A stretch of DNA of 64,000 nucleotides from Episyrphus balteatus (GCF_945859705.1 NC_079134.1:70180625-70244624), one strand, 5' to 3'; counted from the first letter of the stretch, positions 10,464 through 22,527 are shown. The notes: generated from the sequence alone by a model not told the origin. Numbers and translations are program-made.

Positions 10464-10482
10464 GGCCCCACGTTGGGCGCCA
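10464..10482 (-). other. gypsy-1 primer binding site, tRNA-Lys
   Basis: On the minus strand TGGCGCCCAACGTGGGGCC lies two bases after the LTR end (...CGTTACA). From memory this is complementary to the 3' end of insect tRNA-Lys(CUU) over its whole length. It is longer than the 12-base match in gypsy-2. It identifies 10485 as the LTR boundary. Confidence 0.85.
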
Positions 10483-10484
10483 TC

Positions 10485-13400
10485 TGTAACGAATTTGGTA
10501 AAATATTATATTTTGTTGCACATGCCAAAATTTTACTCCCCTGACTCTTCTACCCCCTATCTACTAACGTTTTCAGACCCATCAGTTAAATATGGGTAGT
10601 GGTCTGAAGAGTTGTCCAAGAGCGTCGATAACTAATCTAGGCCTTATAGGTAACCACGCTTAGCTCGCCGAGGATGGGGTGGGATCTTGTTATCCGCTGG
10701 TGGACTTGTTACTTTTATTGAAGACCTACGCCTGAGATGGTATTCGACGGTATACATTATCCTCTTTAAAAGAGTAGGACCCGAATCTTTATTCCCGATT
10801 ATTGTTCACACGTATGTAGAGGAGGACATAGATGGTCGTGTCCTCGAGCATTTTCTTAACCCGCCCTAATAAAACATTCCAACAACAAACGTCTCTGAAA
10901 TGCTCCTACGCTATTACCGCATGCTCTAAAAAAAATTAACTATAGTAATAGCCCTTTTTGTAAAAGGGAGATAAAATCCCCCTTAAAATAAAATCCGGAA
11001 CGTCACTTCATTTTTATCTCCTTCACTTCCCAAAATAAATCACCCTAAACTTCCATAATTATTTAAAATTTCAATAATTCAAACCAATAAAATATCACCA
11101 TAGTTGGCAACCATAGATGCACTTTCATGTTAAACCATCAAAACAATTCGAATTAAAATTGTCTCCCAACTTCCAATTCATAAAACAAAATCTATCAAAT
11201 TTTATCTTAATCTGATTCAAAATCAATTTTATTGTTTCTTTTAAACTAACTCAAATAATAATTAAACATAATCTTTAAATTTTTATCATACCCATACATC
11301 GTTTCAAAAATAAAGTATTTCAATATAATAAAAAAAATTATTATGCTCTAAAAAAAATTTATTATCGTTTATCTTCCCTCAAATCAAAATATGATTACTC
11401 TCTAAATAAAAATGTAAATGAAGCCGCTCTTTCTTTTATTAAATTAGACCGCACTTCTCGATATTTTTAAATTTTCTTTTCGTCTACTCTTTTCTTTGTT
11501 TTGTTTTGATCTCTCATTCGTTACTTTTTTGTTAATCTTTCATTTCTTTTATGTTCTATTCTTTTTGTTAAACTTCATTCTTTTATTTATTGATCTTCTT
11601 TTTCGTTAAAATTTATCATTTCTTCTTTTGATCATATTCGTTTAATTTTGTTTTTCATTTAAATTCAATATAAATATGTATGTTTAATAAAATAAAGACA
11701 ATTTATAAAAAGCAATAAATAGACTTACCCCAGCTCCAATATGTTGTGCACAGCATCTTGTAGCGCCGGAGATTGCTAAACGTTGATTGATGGAATAAGA
11801 AAATATGCATATATACACTGGATGGAATTTATAGATCAATGAAAGATATACCCGATTATTAAATTTTTGTTTCGCAACGAAATGAAAACTAATTAAAAAA
11901 CCGACGGATGGGATGTTACACTGTTCTTAATTTCAAAAAAAAAATTTTCTTTTTTTTGTATTCATTAATTTTCTTAATTATTAAATTTTTTTTTTTTTTT
12001 TTTTTTTTATTTTTAATTCACTAAAAGTTCTTTTTTTAATGGCAACTTAATAAATATTTTAAATCGTTTATTTTTTTTTTTTTTTTAAAGCGAATTTGAA
12101 AGCAACACAAAAAAATTTATTCTTTTTTTTTTTGTTTTAAATTTCTTTCCTTTTGTTTACTTTTTTTTTCTTTACTATAGCTATCTCTTTTTATTTGTAG
12201 TTATCCGTTTCTCTTTTTTTTTATAGTTATCTCTTTCTTTTTTTAACGTAGTTATCTCTTTCTTTTTTGATAGTTCACTTTCCCTTTTCTGTTTTAATCT
12301 AATTTCTCTTTTTAGCACTTTATTTTTTTGTTTTATGTGTATCACTTAATTGCACTAATCTCGCAGATGCACCTGTTCTATGTAAAGCTGTTTTCGCCTG
12401 GCCACTTGACGACCTGCAGAGTGAAAGAGAGGGGATTTCTCTCCCTCTCGTTTTCTCTAATTTTTCACTGGATATGATATGATACCTTGTTGATTTTTTT
12501 GATACAAAAAAATTAATCCACTTGATTGATAAACTTTAACCTAATTGAATAAACAAAAATGTTCGTGTTTAAATGGATTCTAGTAGGAAGCATGTACCAT
12601 ATTAATACCTTTTTATTATTTTTTTTTTGTTTAGAAGTTCTCAATTCAGGTATTGTTTCTGGTCATCGCCGTCGAGTAGATGAAGAATGGCAAATTACGG
12701 AAAAAGCTTATAGAATGATGAATGATGTGAGGGTAAGGGGGTGACTTTTCGATTAAACTGGAAAAATGTGTGATGTTACCAAAAATGCTATGGTGGTTTT
12801 TCCAACTTTCTGGCTAAATTCTTACCTACGGATTTTCTTGAATTGATTAATTTTTTTTTTGAAAATTCTTATGCACTTTCCGGACAATGTCCGTACTCGG
12901 AGGCGCATTTTGTTCAATTCTGCGCCGATCTGAAGCCCTGATTGAGTCGGTTCGTCGACGTCGCGATGTTGGTCAAAAGAATGTTCTTATAAGAACAATT
13001 TTTCTGGATAGGAATAGGAAAATTTTAGTGAAATATACCTTTTGATGAGGATATCTCTTTATCTTACCTAGATTTAGTTCAAGATATAAAAATCTTTAGT
13101 TTTTGGAGCACGCGGAGCAAACAAAAATATGATTTTTATGTTGCTGAGGCCACACAAAATAAAATTAATTTAATTAGAATTATAATTTATAATTCTCGTT
13201 TTTTCTTTTTTTCTTTTACTTTTTCGACTTTCTTTTCTTTTTAAGCGCAATTTGTCTTTTGCCTTTTACCTTTCTGAGATTAGGCTCAGAGAAGCTGACC
13301 TTCTTGTTGGACTGTTCGAAAGAAAAGAAAGATACCATGAGGGTATCGAATTTTAATTACTTGGTGATAAGACACGGAATAAGGTGGAATGGAGTAAAAA

Positions 13401-13654
13401 CGGATATGTGCAGCTTTTGCTACGTGGCAATTTGAAAATTGGTTGGCGCGGAAAAATCTGCACTGCCGACTTGAACATTAATCTGGCAACAGAATGCAAG
13501 TTGCGCAGGGATTGTAATTGCAACTTCTATTTTAAAGACTTTTTGGATTTGAACATTTTAGGTGTTTTGATTCATGACAAAAATTCCTATGACTCAAATA
13601 TTGAGATTCTTATGAATCTTATGTATGTCTTTAGCTCGAGAGTCGTATCCTACA
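10485..13654 (-). repeat. gypsy-1 5' LTR, ~3.17 kb
   Basis: On the minus strand it starts TGTAGGATACGACTC (13654) and ends CCAAATTCGTTACA (10485), with TGTA...TACA termini. The first 838 bp are shared with the truncated 3' LTR at 3144-3980. The rest has no second copy in the window, so the long length rests on the primer binding site at one end and the shared start at the other. The interior 10900-12550 is AT-rich with many T tracts. A plus-strand frame (13384-13914) crosses the outer boundary and is an antisense coincidence. Confidence 0.75.
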
Positions 13655-13669
13655 ATCCCAAAACTCATA

Positions 13670-14183
13670 TCGTCGCCCTAGTATTGGAGTGCCGTATACG
13701 CCAAATTGCATTCTTTGAACTAGGTATGCAGTCGTATGTTTTCGAAGTTGCTCTTTTCAAATCTGCTATCCGTTTTTTTCTATCTTTTTTCGTTGCCGAA
13801 ATATTCACTATTGTTTTGACAAAAACAAGAAATTTTGGCATTTACGTCAAACTTTTCATGCAATGCAAGAAAATTTTGAGAATTGTTTTGACGTACGTTA
13901 TGTTTTTTTTTTGACGTACGTGTATATGAATAAAAGAAGCTTCTGATTTTCATGGCGTATACGACAAACTCATTTTGGACAAAAATTTAAATATTTTGAA
14001 AACTAAACGAATTGCAGATGTCCAATAACATGTATATAAAAGACACATTTTAATTATATATCATACTAAAATATCAAAAAATACCAGCGGTTAGTTCTTT
14101 CGCAATTATCTTCCGAACATTTAAATGCGATTTCCCAAAAATGTAAAAATGGCGTATACGGCACTTCAATACTAGGGCGACGA
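13670..14183. mobile_element. 514-bp MITE in LINE-A (copy 1)
   Basis: Terminal inverted repeats start TCGTCGCCCTAGTATTGGAG at the left (the right complement has A for the G before AG) and extend over ~35 bp through CCGTATACGCC. ATAT is present at both edges, compatible with a TA duplication. It carries no transposase. A second copy sits at the same place in LINE-A at 22528-23042. It contains a short internal inverted pair built on TGACGTACGT. Confidence 0.9.
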
Positions 14184-15001
14184 TATGTCAAAGACGATTT
14201 TAGAGAAGCGTAATTAATTTTTTGGAACTTTTTCGAGTAAGACTGTTCGCACCTTGACACAAAATCAAATGCATCTGCTTTATAGTTCATATTAGTATTT
14301 CTATGCAATCTAAAGAAAATATGATCCAAACATGAAGTACCTCTTGTAGGTTTATTTATCAAAGACACAAAACCAAAAGATGATAAAACAGACAAAAAAT
14401 TGCCAGCATCAAACGATTCAGACAAAATATCAATATCTAAGTCCCCTAAGAGGAATTGATTCTTACACCTTTGATTCTCCAAGAATACAGAAAATTCGTC
14501 CACAAAAGCCTTTATACTGAAAAAATGAAATCTGTACACACAAACAAAACAAAAACGAACGCCAGATATCTCACAATTTACGACAATCAAATCGGCAGAT
14601 TTTAGTCTGGGATAGGAAATATTGCACGCAATGTCACTTCTACAAAAAACTGCTACACCTCCAGCAGCGTAAGAATTATTACAATAAGCAGAAAACGTAA
14701 AATTTGGAATTATATAATTAGCTACTTCATAATCATAAATCCATATCTCAGACAAAAATATGAGATCAGGTAAATGATTTAGAGATGCGAGATAAGCCAA
14801 AAAAACATCAAAATTTTTTCGAACACTGCGGATGTTTTGATGAACTACAGAGAAACCAGAATAAGAATCTACGTTAGGATGATCAATACAGAGACAATTA
14901 ATTTCATCATAATTCATAAAAGAAAAGTTACTATTATTATTATTATTTATTACATAAGGAGGATTCTCTAAAAAACTTATATTATTATTATTAAACATCA
15001 T
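14184..15001 (-). pseudogene. LINE-A ORF2 endonuclease domain, copy 1 (fragment)
   Basis: The frame starts MMFNNNNISFLENPP with Asn runs from an ATT microsatellite, then an exonuclease/endonuclease/phosphatase-type domain: VVHQNIRSVRKNFDVFL, IFLSEIWI, AAGGVAVFCRSD, LLGDLDID and TSCLDHIF are recognisable LINE endonuclease blocks. Relative to copy 2 an in-frame 45-bp deletion removes the segment with ITDHSLV, which corresponds to the catalytic SDH motif. The last ~40 codons of the open frame (down to 14066) come from the inserted MITE. RT is absent: the segment is cut by the gypsy-1 insertion. Non-functional. Confidence 0.85.
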
Positions 15002-15002
15002 A

Positions 15003-15470
15003 TTATATTATACAAAATTAACAAAATTCAAAATTATTTTTAGAATAATCCTCCACACTTTTAATTTTAATAACCTTTTCGCCTTCCTTTCTTCTGATAA
15101 ATACTGTTGAGCTCCGAACCCAGGCATAATCACATTTACCCTGAATTTTAAGCTGTTTGGCCTTCTGTAGAAGCGAACGTGTATGTGCAGTAAGACTATC
15201 GTTTATGAATATTTTATTTTTTGCTTTCCCATTATTATTGTATTGGTCACCAAAGGTATTTGCTCACAATTTGATTTTGTCTGTGCGCAGCTTGTTCATT
15301 ATTTTTAATTTGAGAGACAGTTTTAAGAACTTCACGCAAACAATATTAGACACAGCGTTATTTAAGACATCACTTTTTTTCTTCAAAGTCTTAACGTAAC
15401 ACGATTCAATGTCATCTCTTTCAATTTTCTCTTTCGATTTTCGTAATTTGGTCGGGGGAGTTACATATTT
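15003..15470 (-). pseudogene. LINE-A ORF1 C-terminal fragment, copy 1
   Basis: The minus strand carries the same ORF1 remnant as copy 2 (23922-24345): an FP-C-like segment around KIFINDSLTAHTRSLLQKAK and YARVR with FIRRKEGEKVIKIKS. Here an in-frame change breaks it into shorter pieces, so no long frame survives. It lies just upstream of the endonuclease frame, as expected for ORF1-ORF2 order. Confidence 0.5.
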
Positions 15471-15549
15471 ATTATTTAAATTATACGAGAAGCATTTCGA
15501 TCAGATACCTTACATCAATCTATAACACAGAAAGTTTCATTGTTGACAG

Positions 15550-15896
15550 AGTTTGCACCTCAGCTCTTTTTTGAGGTCAGTACTAAAAATTTAAATTGAA
15601 GACAAACATTTTTTTAAGTAAGACTAGACAAATTTAGAATTTGAATTATGTGTAAAAACACTAACTTTAATTTAATACATAAATAGTGAATATAGCCCCA
15701 TCTGTTTGGGAGCTAGAGCCAATTTTATTCACCAAACAATGAAAAAACAGAGATTTTTGATATTTTGAGCGAGTGTCGGCACCATTTAGACTTATCCAAT
15801 GGAGCTTAAATTTTGGATATCTTAAAATCTGCAAAGGCTGAATATTTTATGGGGATCCCCCGAAAAAAATTCGACAAAAAATTTGCGGTCACTCTA
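15550..15896. repeat. Repeat X, copy 1 (~347 bp)
   Basis: This sequence runs from GAGTTTGCACCTCAGCTC to GCGGTCACTCTA. It recurs at 24453-24800 in the same orientation and at 61467-62492 inverted and interrupted by a foldback element. The right edge ends at a TA, but no matching inverted end was found at the left, so the element class is undetermined. Confidence 0.75.
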
Positions 15897-16127
15897 ATGA
15901 ACATTTACTCATATATGATAGCTTCATTAGTCCTTCTCATTCTCACAAAGGTTAAAATATGGTTTGTTGCGTGTAGTTATTCTATTTTTTTTTTAGATTT
16001 TCATAAAACAAAAAAAAAAATTAAAAAAAATATCACGGTTTTAAACCACATAAAAAATAACAAAATTATAATATATTATATTTATAAACAAGCCAGTTCG
16101 TGGCCCCAACCAGTTGTTGGGCTGACA

Positions 16128-16815
16128 TTTTTTTTTTTTTTTTTTTACTTTATTTCAGAAAAAGACTTAAAGCTATTACAATAATAACAATACTTATAGC
16201 TTACAATAATTCAAAAAATAGCATTAAACTTCAACTAAAATAGTTAGGAACATCAAGAGTTGGATGTACCATTAAATTACAAAAGTAATCAAAAAACTAT
16301 TGATGGGGATCATTTATAATATAAAAAATTGAAAAATTCAAGTATGGAAATTACAAAAGAAATTTTTTTATGTGTATATATTTTTATTTACTTATGTGTA
16401 TATATATTTTTTTTATATAATTCTCAAATAATTACATGCAATAATCTATCTATTTCACTGTAGTTCAACGAAAATAGGAAAAGCTTAATATTACCTAAAA
16501 AGGTTGATACAACTCTCTCGCACCTTATATTTTCTGGCAGGTTATTAAATAAACGAGGTGCAGTAACCAAATAAAAGTGAGAAAAGTGCGCTTTTTTAAT
16601 GTTACACGTTTACACGTAAACTATGAGATCCATACAATCTAGCAGCCGTATACCCAGAATTTTCGAAAAATATTTTCAATACTTTATAAAAATATAAATG
16701 CTTAAGTGGCAGAATATTAAGATTCCTGAATAACTCAAAACTTGGAGTTCTACGATTAACCCTAGCAATAATTCGTATAGCATGTTTTTGCTTAATAAGT
16801 AAGGGCTCAATTTAC
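16128..16815 (-). pseudogene. 5'-truncated LINE fragment (RT C-terminal region)
   Basis: On the minus strand it ends in a poly-A tail (plus-strand T run at 16128-16146). Translating upwards gives the typical C-terminal region of Jockey/CR1-group ORF2: LIKQKHAIRIIARVNRRTPS, FRNLNILPLKHLYFYKVLK and, after a stop, APRLFNNLPENIR. The fragment includes no polymerase motifs. It is inserted at the end of duplicated segment copy 1. Its 5' break is close to where LINE-B starts. Confidence 0.75.
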
Positions 16816-17051
16816 AATAAGACGACGGCAACGCGATGAAGCTGCAATAACACTGCTCGATCGTGCAATTTTGTTTTTCAATAATTTCCTAAGAAACTTT
16901 TCCGATTTTGTTTTGCTAGTTTTCAATTAATAAATAAAGAGTGAAAGAACATCTGTATTAAATTATTTTATCAATTTGATCAATAAATATTGAACTACCA
17001 CAAAGTGAAGTCTCAATCTATTCCTCTTATACAAAGTTTATATCATCCACC

Positions 17052-17954
17052 ATGTCACCTCCACGCACGCGGCAAACGTCAACAAATAGCCCATCTGTCA
17101 GTGTAGAAACAAGTGATGAAACTCTTTGGAAAAAGTTGGAGCTTCGCTTAAATAAACAATCGAAACAAATTAAAACCCTAATTGAAGATAGTAGTAAGGA
17201 ACTGTCTAGAAAAATCGACCAGGCATTAGGTAATCTAAACAATCGATTCTCACAAATTGATAAAATAATAATATCAATGACCGAAAGAATTGAAAGTCTA
17301 GAAGAGCAACACAACAATATTCCTCTGGGCGTGAACCATGAAGATCCTAATTTACATGTCTTAATGGATAAAATTGATTTATTGGAACGTGAAAGTGTTT
17401 CTGCTGATGTTGTGCTTAATGGTGTTCCTAAAAAAAGCGATGAGGATTTGCATGATCTGATGCATGAACTTTTCACGTCATTAAATTGCACTCCAACCCC
17501 CGTCCTTAAAGATATTTTTCGCACTAGGGCGAAAGGCTCATCTGCAGACACATCAATCATAATAAAACTCCGCAGCAAAAAAGACAAAAATGTGTTGCTA
17601 CATTCCATAAGTCAACGATACAAAACTTCAAAAAAATCACTTTGCCTTCGTGATATAAATATGAACTCTGATAAACGAATCTACCTAAATGAAAGTTTAA
17701 CCACACATAATCATATGATTTTCCGAGAAGCTTATCATCTCAAACGCCAAAAGTAGGTCTCTTCAGTCTTCACACGTAATGGCCAAGTATACGTACGTCC
17801 CACACCTCAGTGCGACACAGTTTTGATTACTTCCCATGATCTCTTGAAAAAAACAATTGCATCTTATGAGAGAGACCTTGATGACAACAGAAGTACAGGC
17901 GATGGAACGGGCACTGATAACGATAACGATGAATCATCGCAGCATCTTGCGTGA
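17052..17954 (+). pseudogene. LINE-B ORF1 (coiled coil plus FP-C-like domain), premature stop
   Basis: The frame starts MSPPRTRQTSTNSPS, then a coiled-coil stretch (~residues 30-90), a middle domain with LLERESVSADVVLNGVPKKS, and the conserved C-terminal region RIYLNESLTTHNHMIFREA, which resembles the baculovirus FP C-terminal domain found in many LINE ORF1 proteins. A TAG at 17754-17756 cuts it after 234 codons. The same frame continues for 66 more codons with the expected VFTRNGQVYVRPTP segment and an acidic tail to the TGA at 17953-17955. The stop is thus probably a mutation. ORF1 proteins bind LINE RNA. Confidence 0.8.
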
Positions 17955-18211
17955 GCTTCGCAAAATAATTTTTGTTACTTATCTAGTTCCTCTGCACCTG
18001 CAGTCTTTAATGTTTCTATTAGTTAAGTTTATTTTCTTTTTGAATTTCTGTAAAGGCAATTGTTTGTTGAATTTTTATTTGTGTAAATACATCAACTTTT
18101 TCATTTTTTCGTCTAAACTCATATTTCATGCAAAACATCAATATAAGTGTCTGTGCGTACTGTCTATCATTTTTTATATAACAATATATTATTCATTTGT
18201 TATTTTCATTT

Positions 18212-21003
18212 ATGAATACAACTAGTGGTAATAGGGTTCATGGTGGTGGTGTTCTTGATAACTCTCGTATTATGTTAAATATCTTGTGCAATCAGAAAAA
18301 GGGTTTGAATCTGTGCCATATAAATGCCCAAAGTCTAAATGCAAAGCTTGATGAATTTCGAAATCTATTTGTTGAATCTTCTGTAGATGTTCTGTGTGTA
18401 ACTGAAACGTGATTCAAACCAGGTATAAGTAATGTTTTTTATGCGCTCAACGGCTATAAGCTTTTTCGTGTTGACAGGCAGCATAGTGGTGGCGGGGGTG
18501 TTGCAATTTATATAAAAAATAAAATAAATGCAAAAATGGTTTGCGTTTCGAATCCAGGAGATGCTATTGAATATTGTTTTTTGGAAATTATGAATGGAAG
18601 CAAAAAAACTTTGTTAGGTGTAGTTTATAGACCCCATAACTCCATAAATTGAATTCCTTTTTACTCAGTTCTTGAAGAAATATGTGCTTCATTTTCTGAA
18701 ATTCTTATAAGTGGTGATTTCAACTGTAATCTTCTGGTACCAACGATTTCAGAAAGTTTCATTCAAACATTACATTCGCTATATTTGTACCCTGTAAATG
18801 TTGAAACACCTACCCACTTTACAAATACCAATGAGACACTTTTAGACCTCTTTCTTGTAAGTGAATATAGCAATGTTGAATTTAATAGCCAATTATCTAC
18901 TCCGGTATTTTCAAAGCACGATCTCATTTTCATGACGATAAAGAGTGATGTGCACCATTCACCTTCTACTTTTACTTATAGAGACTTCAAAAATATAAAT
19001 GTTGCGTGTCTTGAAGATAACATTTTTCAAATAAATTGGCAAGAAGTTTATTTCATGGTATCTCCAGATGAACAAATTGAATTCTTGCAAAATAATATAC
19101 GTAGTCTATAAAATGCTCATGTACCGCTCAAGACAAAAATTGTAAGGTTTCAAAACAACTCTTGGTTTACACCTGAAATTTTAGATTTAAAAAATCAACG
19201 TGATTCCGCTTACAAAAGATGGAAAAAATTCAAATTGCCTGAGTTCTATGAAGATTTTCGTTTGTTAAGAAACGAGGCTAACTCGAAGATCAGGCAGGCC
19301 AAAAAGCTTTTTTATTCCACGCGACTTGATAGTAGTCAACCATCGTCCGTGTTGTGGAAAAACTTGAGAGATTTAGGGGTTGGGCGAAATAAAACTCGGG
19401 ACTTCGATGGAATCGATCCGGATAAACTTAATGCTACTTTTTTAAAATCTCAAAGATCATCCTCTGCAGTTCTTGTACCTTCTGAAAGGATCTACTCTGG
19501 TTCTTTAAAGTTTTCAAGAATTGAACAAACGGATGTTGTTAAAGCTATCTTGAGTATAAAATCCAAATCTGCTGGCCTTGATGATATCCATCCACTTTTT
19601 GTTAAAATCATTCTCCCACATATTCTTCCAGTTTTAACTCATGCTTTTAACACAATAATTCTTACGTCATGTTTCCCCACAGTATGGAAGGATGCTAAAG
19701 TAGTTCCAGTACTCAAAACAGCGGGTACTCGATTATGTGAGCCTGAATACAGACCAATTTCGATTTTACCTTACCTTTCAAAAGTAATGGAAAAACTTTT
19801 GCATTTTCAATTATCTGGTTTTTTGAAAACTAATAACCTTATTTGTAAAAATCAGTCTGGTTTCAGGCCTCAGCATAGTTGTGTATCCGCACTGTTAAAA
19901 GTATCTGATGATATAAGAATTGCTGTCAATAATGATTTGGTAACTTTTTTGACCCTGTTGGATTTTTCCAAGGCATTTGATACGGTTGACCATAAGCTTT
20001 TAGTATCTAAGCTCAAAAACAATTTTAGAATTTCTAATAATGCTGCTGATTTGGTTCAATCCTATCTGTCTGGTAGAAGGCAATCAGTGTATCTGGGCGA
20101 GCATTCAAAATCACAGTTTCTAGATATATTAAGCGGAGTTCCACAAGGATCTATTTTGGGCCCACTCCTTTTTACAGCTTTTATTAATGATTTACCTCAA
20201 TGTGTCAGGGAAGCTAATATTCATATGTATGCAGACGACGTTCAACTTTATTTTTCCTGCAAGCTTGGTCTAATCGAAGATGGTGTTGTTAGGCTTAACT
20301 ATGAGTTGCAAAATATTGTAGATTGGGCAGAGGACAATAGCTTACAATTAAATCCAAAAAAATCAAAATGTTTAGTTATCTATAGGAGTAAACTTGATGT
20401 TAGCTATTTCCCAGCTGTTTCCCTTGGCCAAAACCCAATCGAATATGTTAAAAAGGCCAAAAATCTAGGAATCGTATTTGATGGACTACTCAGATGGGAT
20501 GATCATGTCAGTGGCGTTATTGGTAAAGTGTATGGGTGTCTTAGGTGTCTGTCAATGTCAAAACATTATACTCCCTTTGCCACAAGATTGATGCTTGTTA
20601 AAGCCTTAATTATTCCCATTATCACCTATGGATGTCAAATAACACAATATTGCTGCGCTGATACTAGAAGGAGGCTTAACGTGGCCTTTAATAATATTTG
20701 CCGCTATGTTTATGATCTTAAGCGCTTCGATCATGTTTCACGTTTATTAAATTTTGTAGCTTGAAATTTTTACATATGATTATGGTTACCAAAGAACCGA
20801 CATACCTTTATGAAAAAATTAGTTTTTCTATTTCATCGCGTTCATTGGCTCTTATACAGCCCACATTCAACTCTTTATCTTCCGAGCGACAGTTTTTTGT
20901 AGTCACCATCCGCTTATGGAACTCTTTGCCCCTTAGTATAAGAAGACAGTACTGTACACCAAATTTTATTGATGTTTTGTTTTTGCATTTGAGTGGTGAA
21001 TAA
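18212..21003 (+). pseudogene. LINE-B ORF2 (endonuclease and reverse transcriptase) with in-frame stops
   Basis: A single frame runs from MNTTSGNRVHGGG (18212) to 20764, broken by a TGA at ~18410, a TGA at ~18652 and a TAA at ~19109. Endonuclease blocks include LCHINAQSLNAKLDEF, GGGGVAIYIKN, ISGDFNC and a VFSKHDLIF segment at the SDH position. RT blocks include LLDFSKAFDTVDHKLL, GVPQGSILGPLLF and the catalytic MYADDVQLYFS. At ~20755 the frame shifts and ~40 expected residues seem missing before the tail (20761-21003; IRLWNSLPLSIRR). Two of the stops look like Trp TGG to TGA changes (ETW, INW). Confidence 0.85.
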
Positions 21004-21085
21004 TTTTGTATTATAAAATAATTTTAATATGTTCTTTTTTATATATATATATAATTAAACAGTTGCCTAGATTAAAGATTAAAGT

Positions 21086-22526
21086 AAATTTGAAATTTGA
21101 ACAACTTTGTTCAGATAACCTTTCAAGTTAGAAGTGTGGTTTATCCAACTCATTTGAAAATCTATCAGTATACCTAGGTATTTGAAACATTCAACGCGTT
21201 CAATTTTAAAGCAACCACCAGAACATAACAGGTTTTCATTATAGGATGCAGTGGAATCATGCAAACAATCATTGTTTGCATGAAAGGTTGAACAAACAGC
21301 GAATTAACAAATATTAAAAAAAGGATAGGGCCCAAGACGGATCCTTGTGGAACACCCATATTAATAAACTCCTCTGAGCTAAGACTATTCCGAATTTTTA
21401 CTCTTTGTTTTCTTTTCATTAAATAAGATTCTAACCAATCATACACAGTACCTCTAAAGCCCGCTCTATACAGTTTATCCAGCAACAAAACATGATCCAC
21501 GGTATCAAAAGCCTTAGTTATATCTATGAACAGAGATGAAGGTACTTCAGAAATGTTGATACTGTTATAAATTTCCTTGCAGAGTTTTAAAACAGCATCC
21601 TCCGTAAACCTACCAGTCATGAAACCGTATTGGTAGTCGCTAAAAAAATTTGTTTTTTTCAAAAAAGATAACATTCTGTTTTTCATAGCTTTTTCAAAGA
21701 TTTCCGAAAAAACTGATAGGAGGGATATAGGACGGTAATTATTTAGGTTTGAGGTGGGGCCTTTTTTATGAAGTGGTATAACTAAGGCTTTTTTAAGGGC
21801 ATCAGGGAAAATTCCTTTTTGCAGGCTGAGATTGAAAATGAAGCTAAGAGTATCGGCAATGTAAAATGAAATTTGTTTGAGAGTTATACTGGAAATTAAA
21901 TCTTCAGAAACAGAGTTTGAATTTTTTAATGACATTATGATTTTATGTATTTCTTCCGAACTAATATTTGCAAAGAAAAAACTTCTGGATTGAAAACTAA
22001 CATCAATTATAGTGTCACTACAACACCACGTATTTTCAAAATTTGAAAAATCTGATAAGTTCACACTAATGTTTGAAAAAAAAAAATCATTAAACAGGTT
22101 AGCAACAATTACAGGATCTGTTTCAGTAGAGTTATCAGTTTCTATTATAATGTTCACCTCTGTTGAAAATACTGTTTACTATTTCCCATTCTTTTTTCGA
22201 ATTGCCTAAGTTTTCAGCAAGTTTAGTACCATAAAAAGTATCTCTACAAAGAGGAATTTCCGTTTTAAGTTCAAGACAAAGTTTTTCATAAATTATTCTA
22301 AGCCTCGAATTATTCGGATGTTTTTTAAGACAACCAAAAAGTTTTTTCTTTTTATTTATTTTTTTTAGCAGAGAAAAATTCATCCAAGGCTTACGGCAGG
22401 TTAGGTTTGAGTCTTTCCTTACTTGCACGAGACTATTATTGGAAATATGAAATCGAAGTTTGTTTAGAAAGAGGTCAAAGGCAAGTGACGGGTTCTCTGC
22501 TGCATAAACTTCATCCCAAAACTCAT
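21086..22526 (-). pseudogene. LINE-A ORF2 reverse transcriptase, copy 2 (3'-truncated, frameshifted)
   Basis: On the minus strand, after the MITE, the linker (FWDEVYAAENPSLAFDLF) leads to RT with NNYRPISLLSVFSEIFEKAM, LFIDITKAFDTVDHVLLLDK and GVPQGSVLGPILF. A frame break occurs near 22140-22157 and another near 21290-21310. At the catalytic position the readable frame gives FHANNDCLHD where F-x-A-D-D is expected, so both aspartates appear changed to Asn. Sequence ends abruptly at ~21086 against LINE-B, leaving out the thumb and C-terminus. The element cannot be active. Confidence 0.85.
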
Positions 22527-22527
22527 A

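Larger units (their letters stand above)
13655..16127 (-). repeat. Copy 1 of a duplicated segment (LINE-A 5' part, MITE, repeat X, flank)
   Basis: This block matches 22513-25876 in order and orientation, minus the 851-bp MITE present only in copy 2. It begins at TCCCAAAACTC next to the gypsy-1 LTR and ends at GGGCTGACAT, where a LINE poly-T tail abuts. Differences include scattered substitutions, a 45-bp deletion in the endonuclease gene and the missing MITE. Shared non-LINE flank (15897-16127) argues for duplication of genomic DNA rather than two independent LINE insertions. Confidence 0.8.
16816..21085 (+). mobile_element. LINE-B, near full-length Jockey/CR1-like non-LTR retrotransposon
   Basis: It has a 5' UTR (~16816-17051), ORF1, ORF2 and a 3' end with a short TTAAAGATTAAAGT tail instead of poly-A. 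ORF order, the FP-C-like ORF1 and the ORF2 endonuclease-RT layout fit the Jockey/CR1 group. Several stops and one C-terminal frame break make it inactive. It abuts LINE-A copy 2 at its 3' end. Confidence 0.85.

Noticed and set aside
12559..12744. 61-codon plus frame inside the gypsy-1 LTR
   Set aside because: Short, antisense to the element and without any recognisable motif.
13384..13914. Plus frame starting MEWSKNGYVQLLL, also at 3710-4060
   Set aside because: It is conserved only because it lies in the gypsy-1 LTR; it is antisense, runs across the LTR border into the LINE-A MITE in one copy and ends differently in the other.
15440..15470. Similarity of TTTGGTCGGGGGA to 61497 as evidence for a left end of repeat X
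   Set aside because: The match belongs to opposite sides of the repeat and is short; the left sequence reads as ORF1 coding, so it is probably coincidence.
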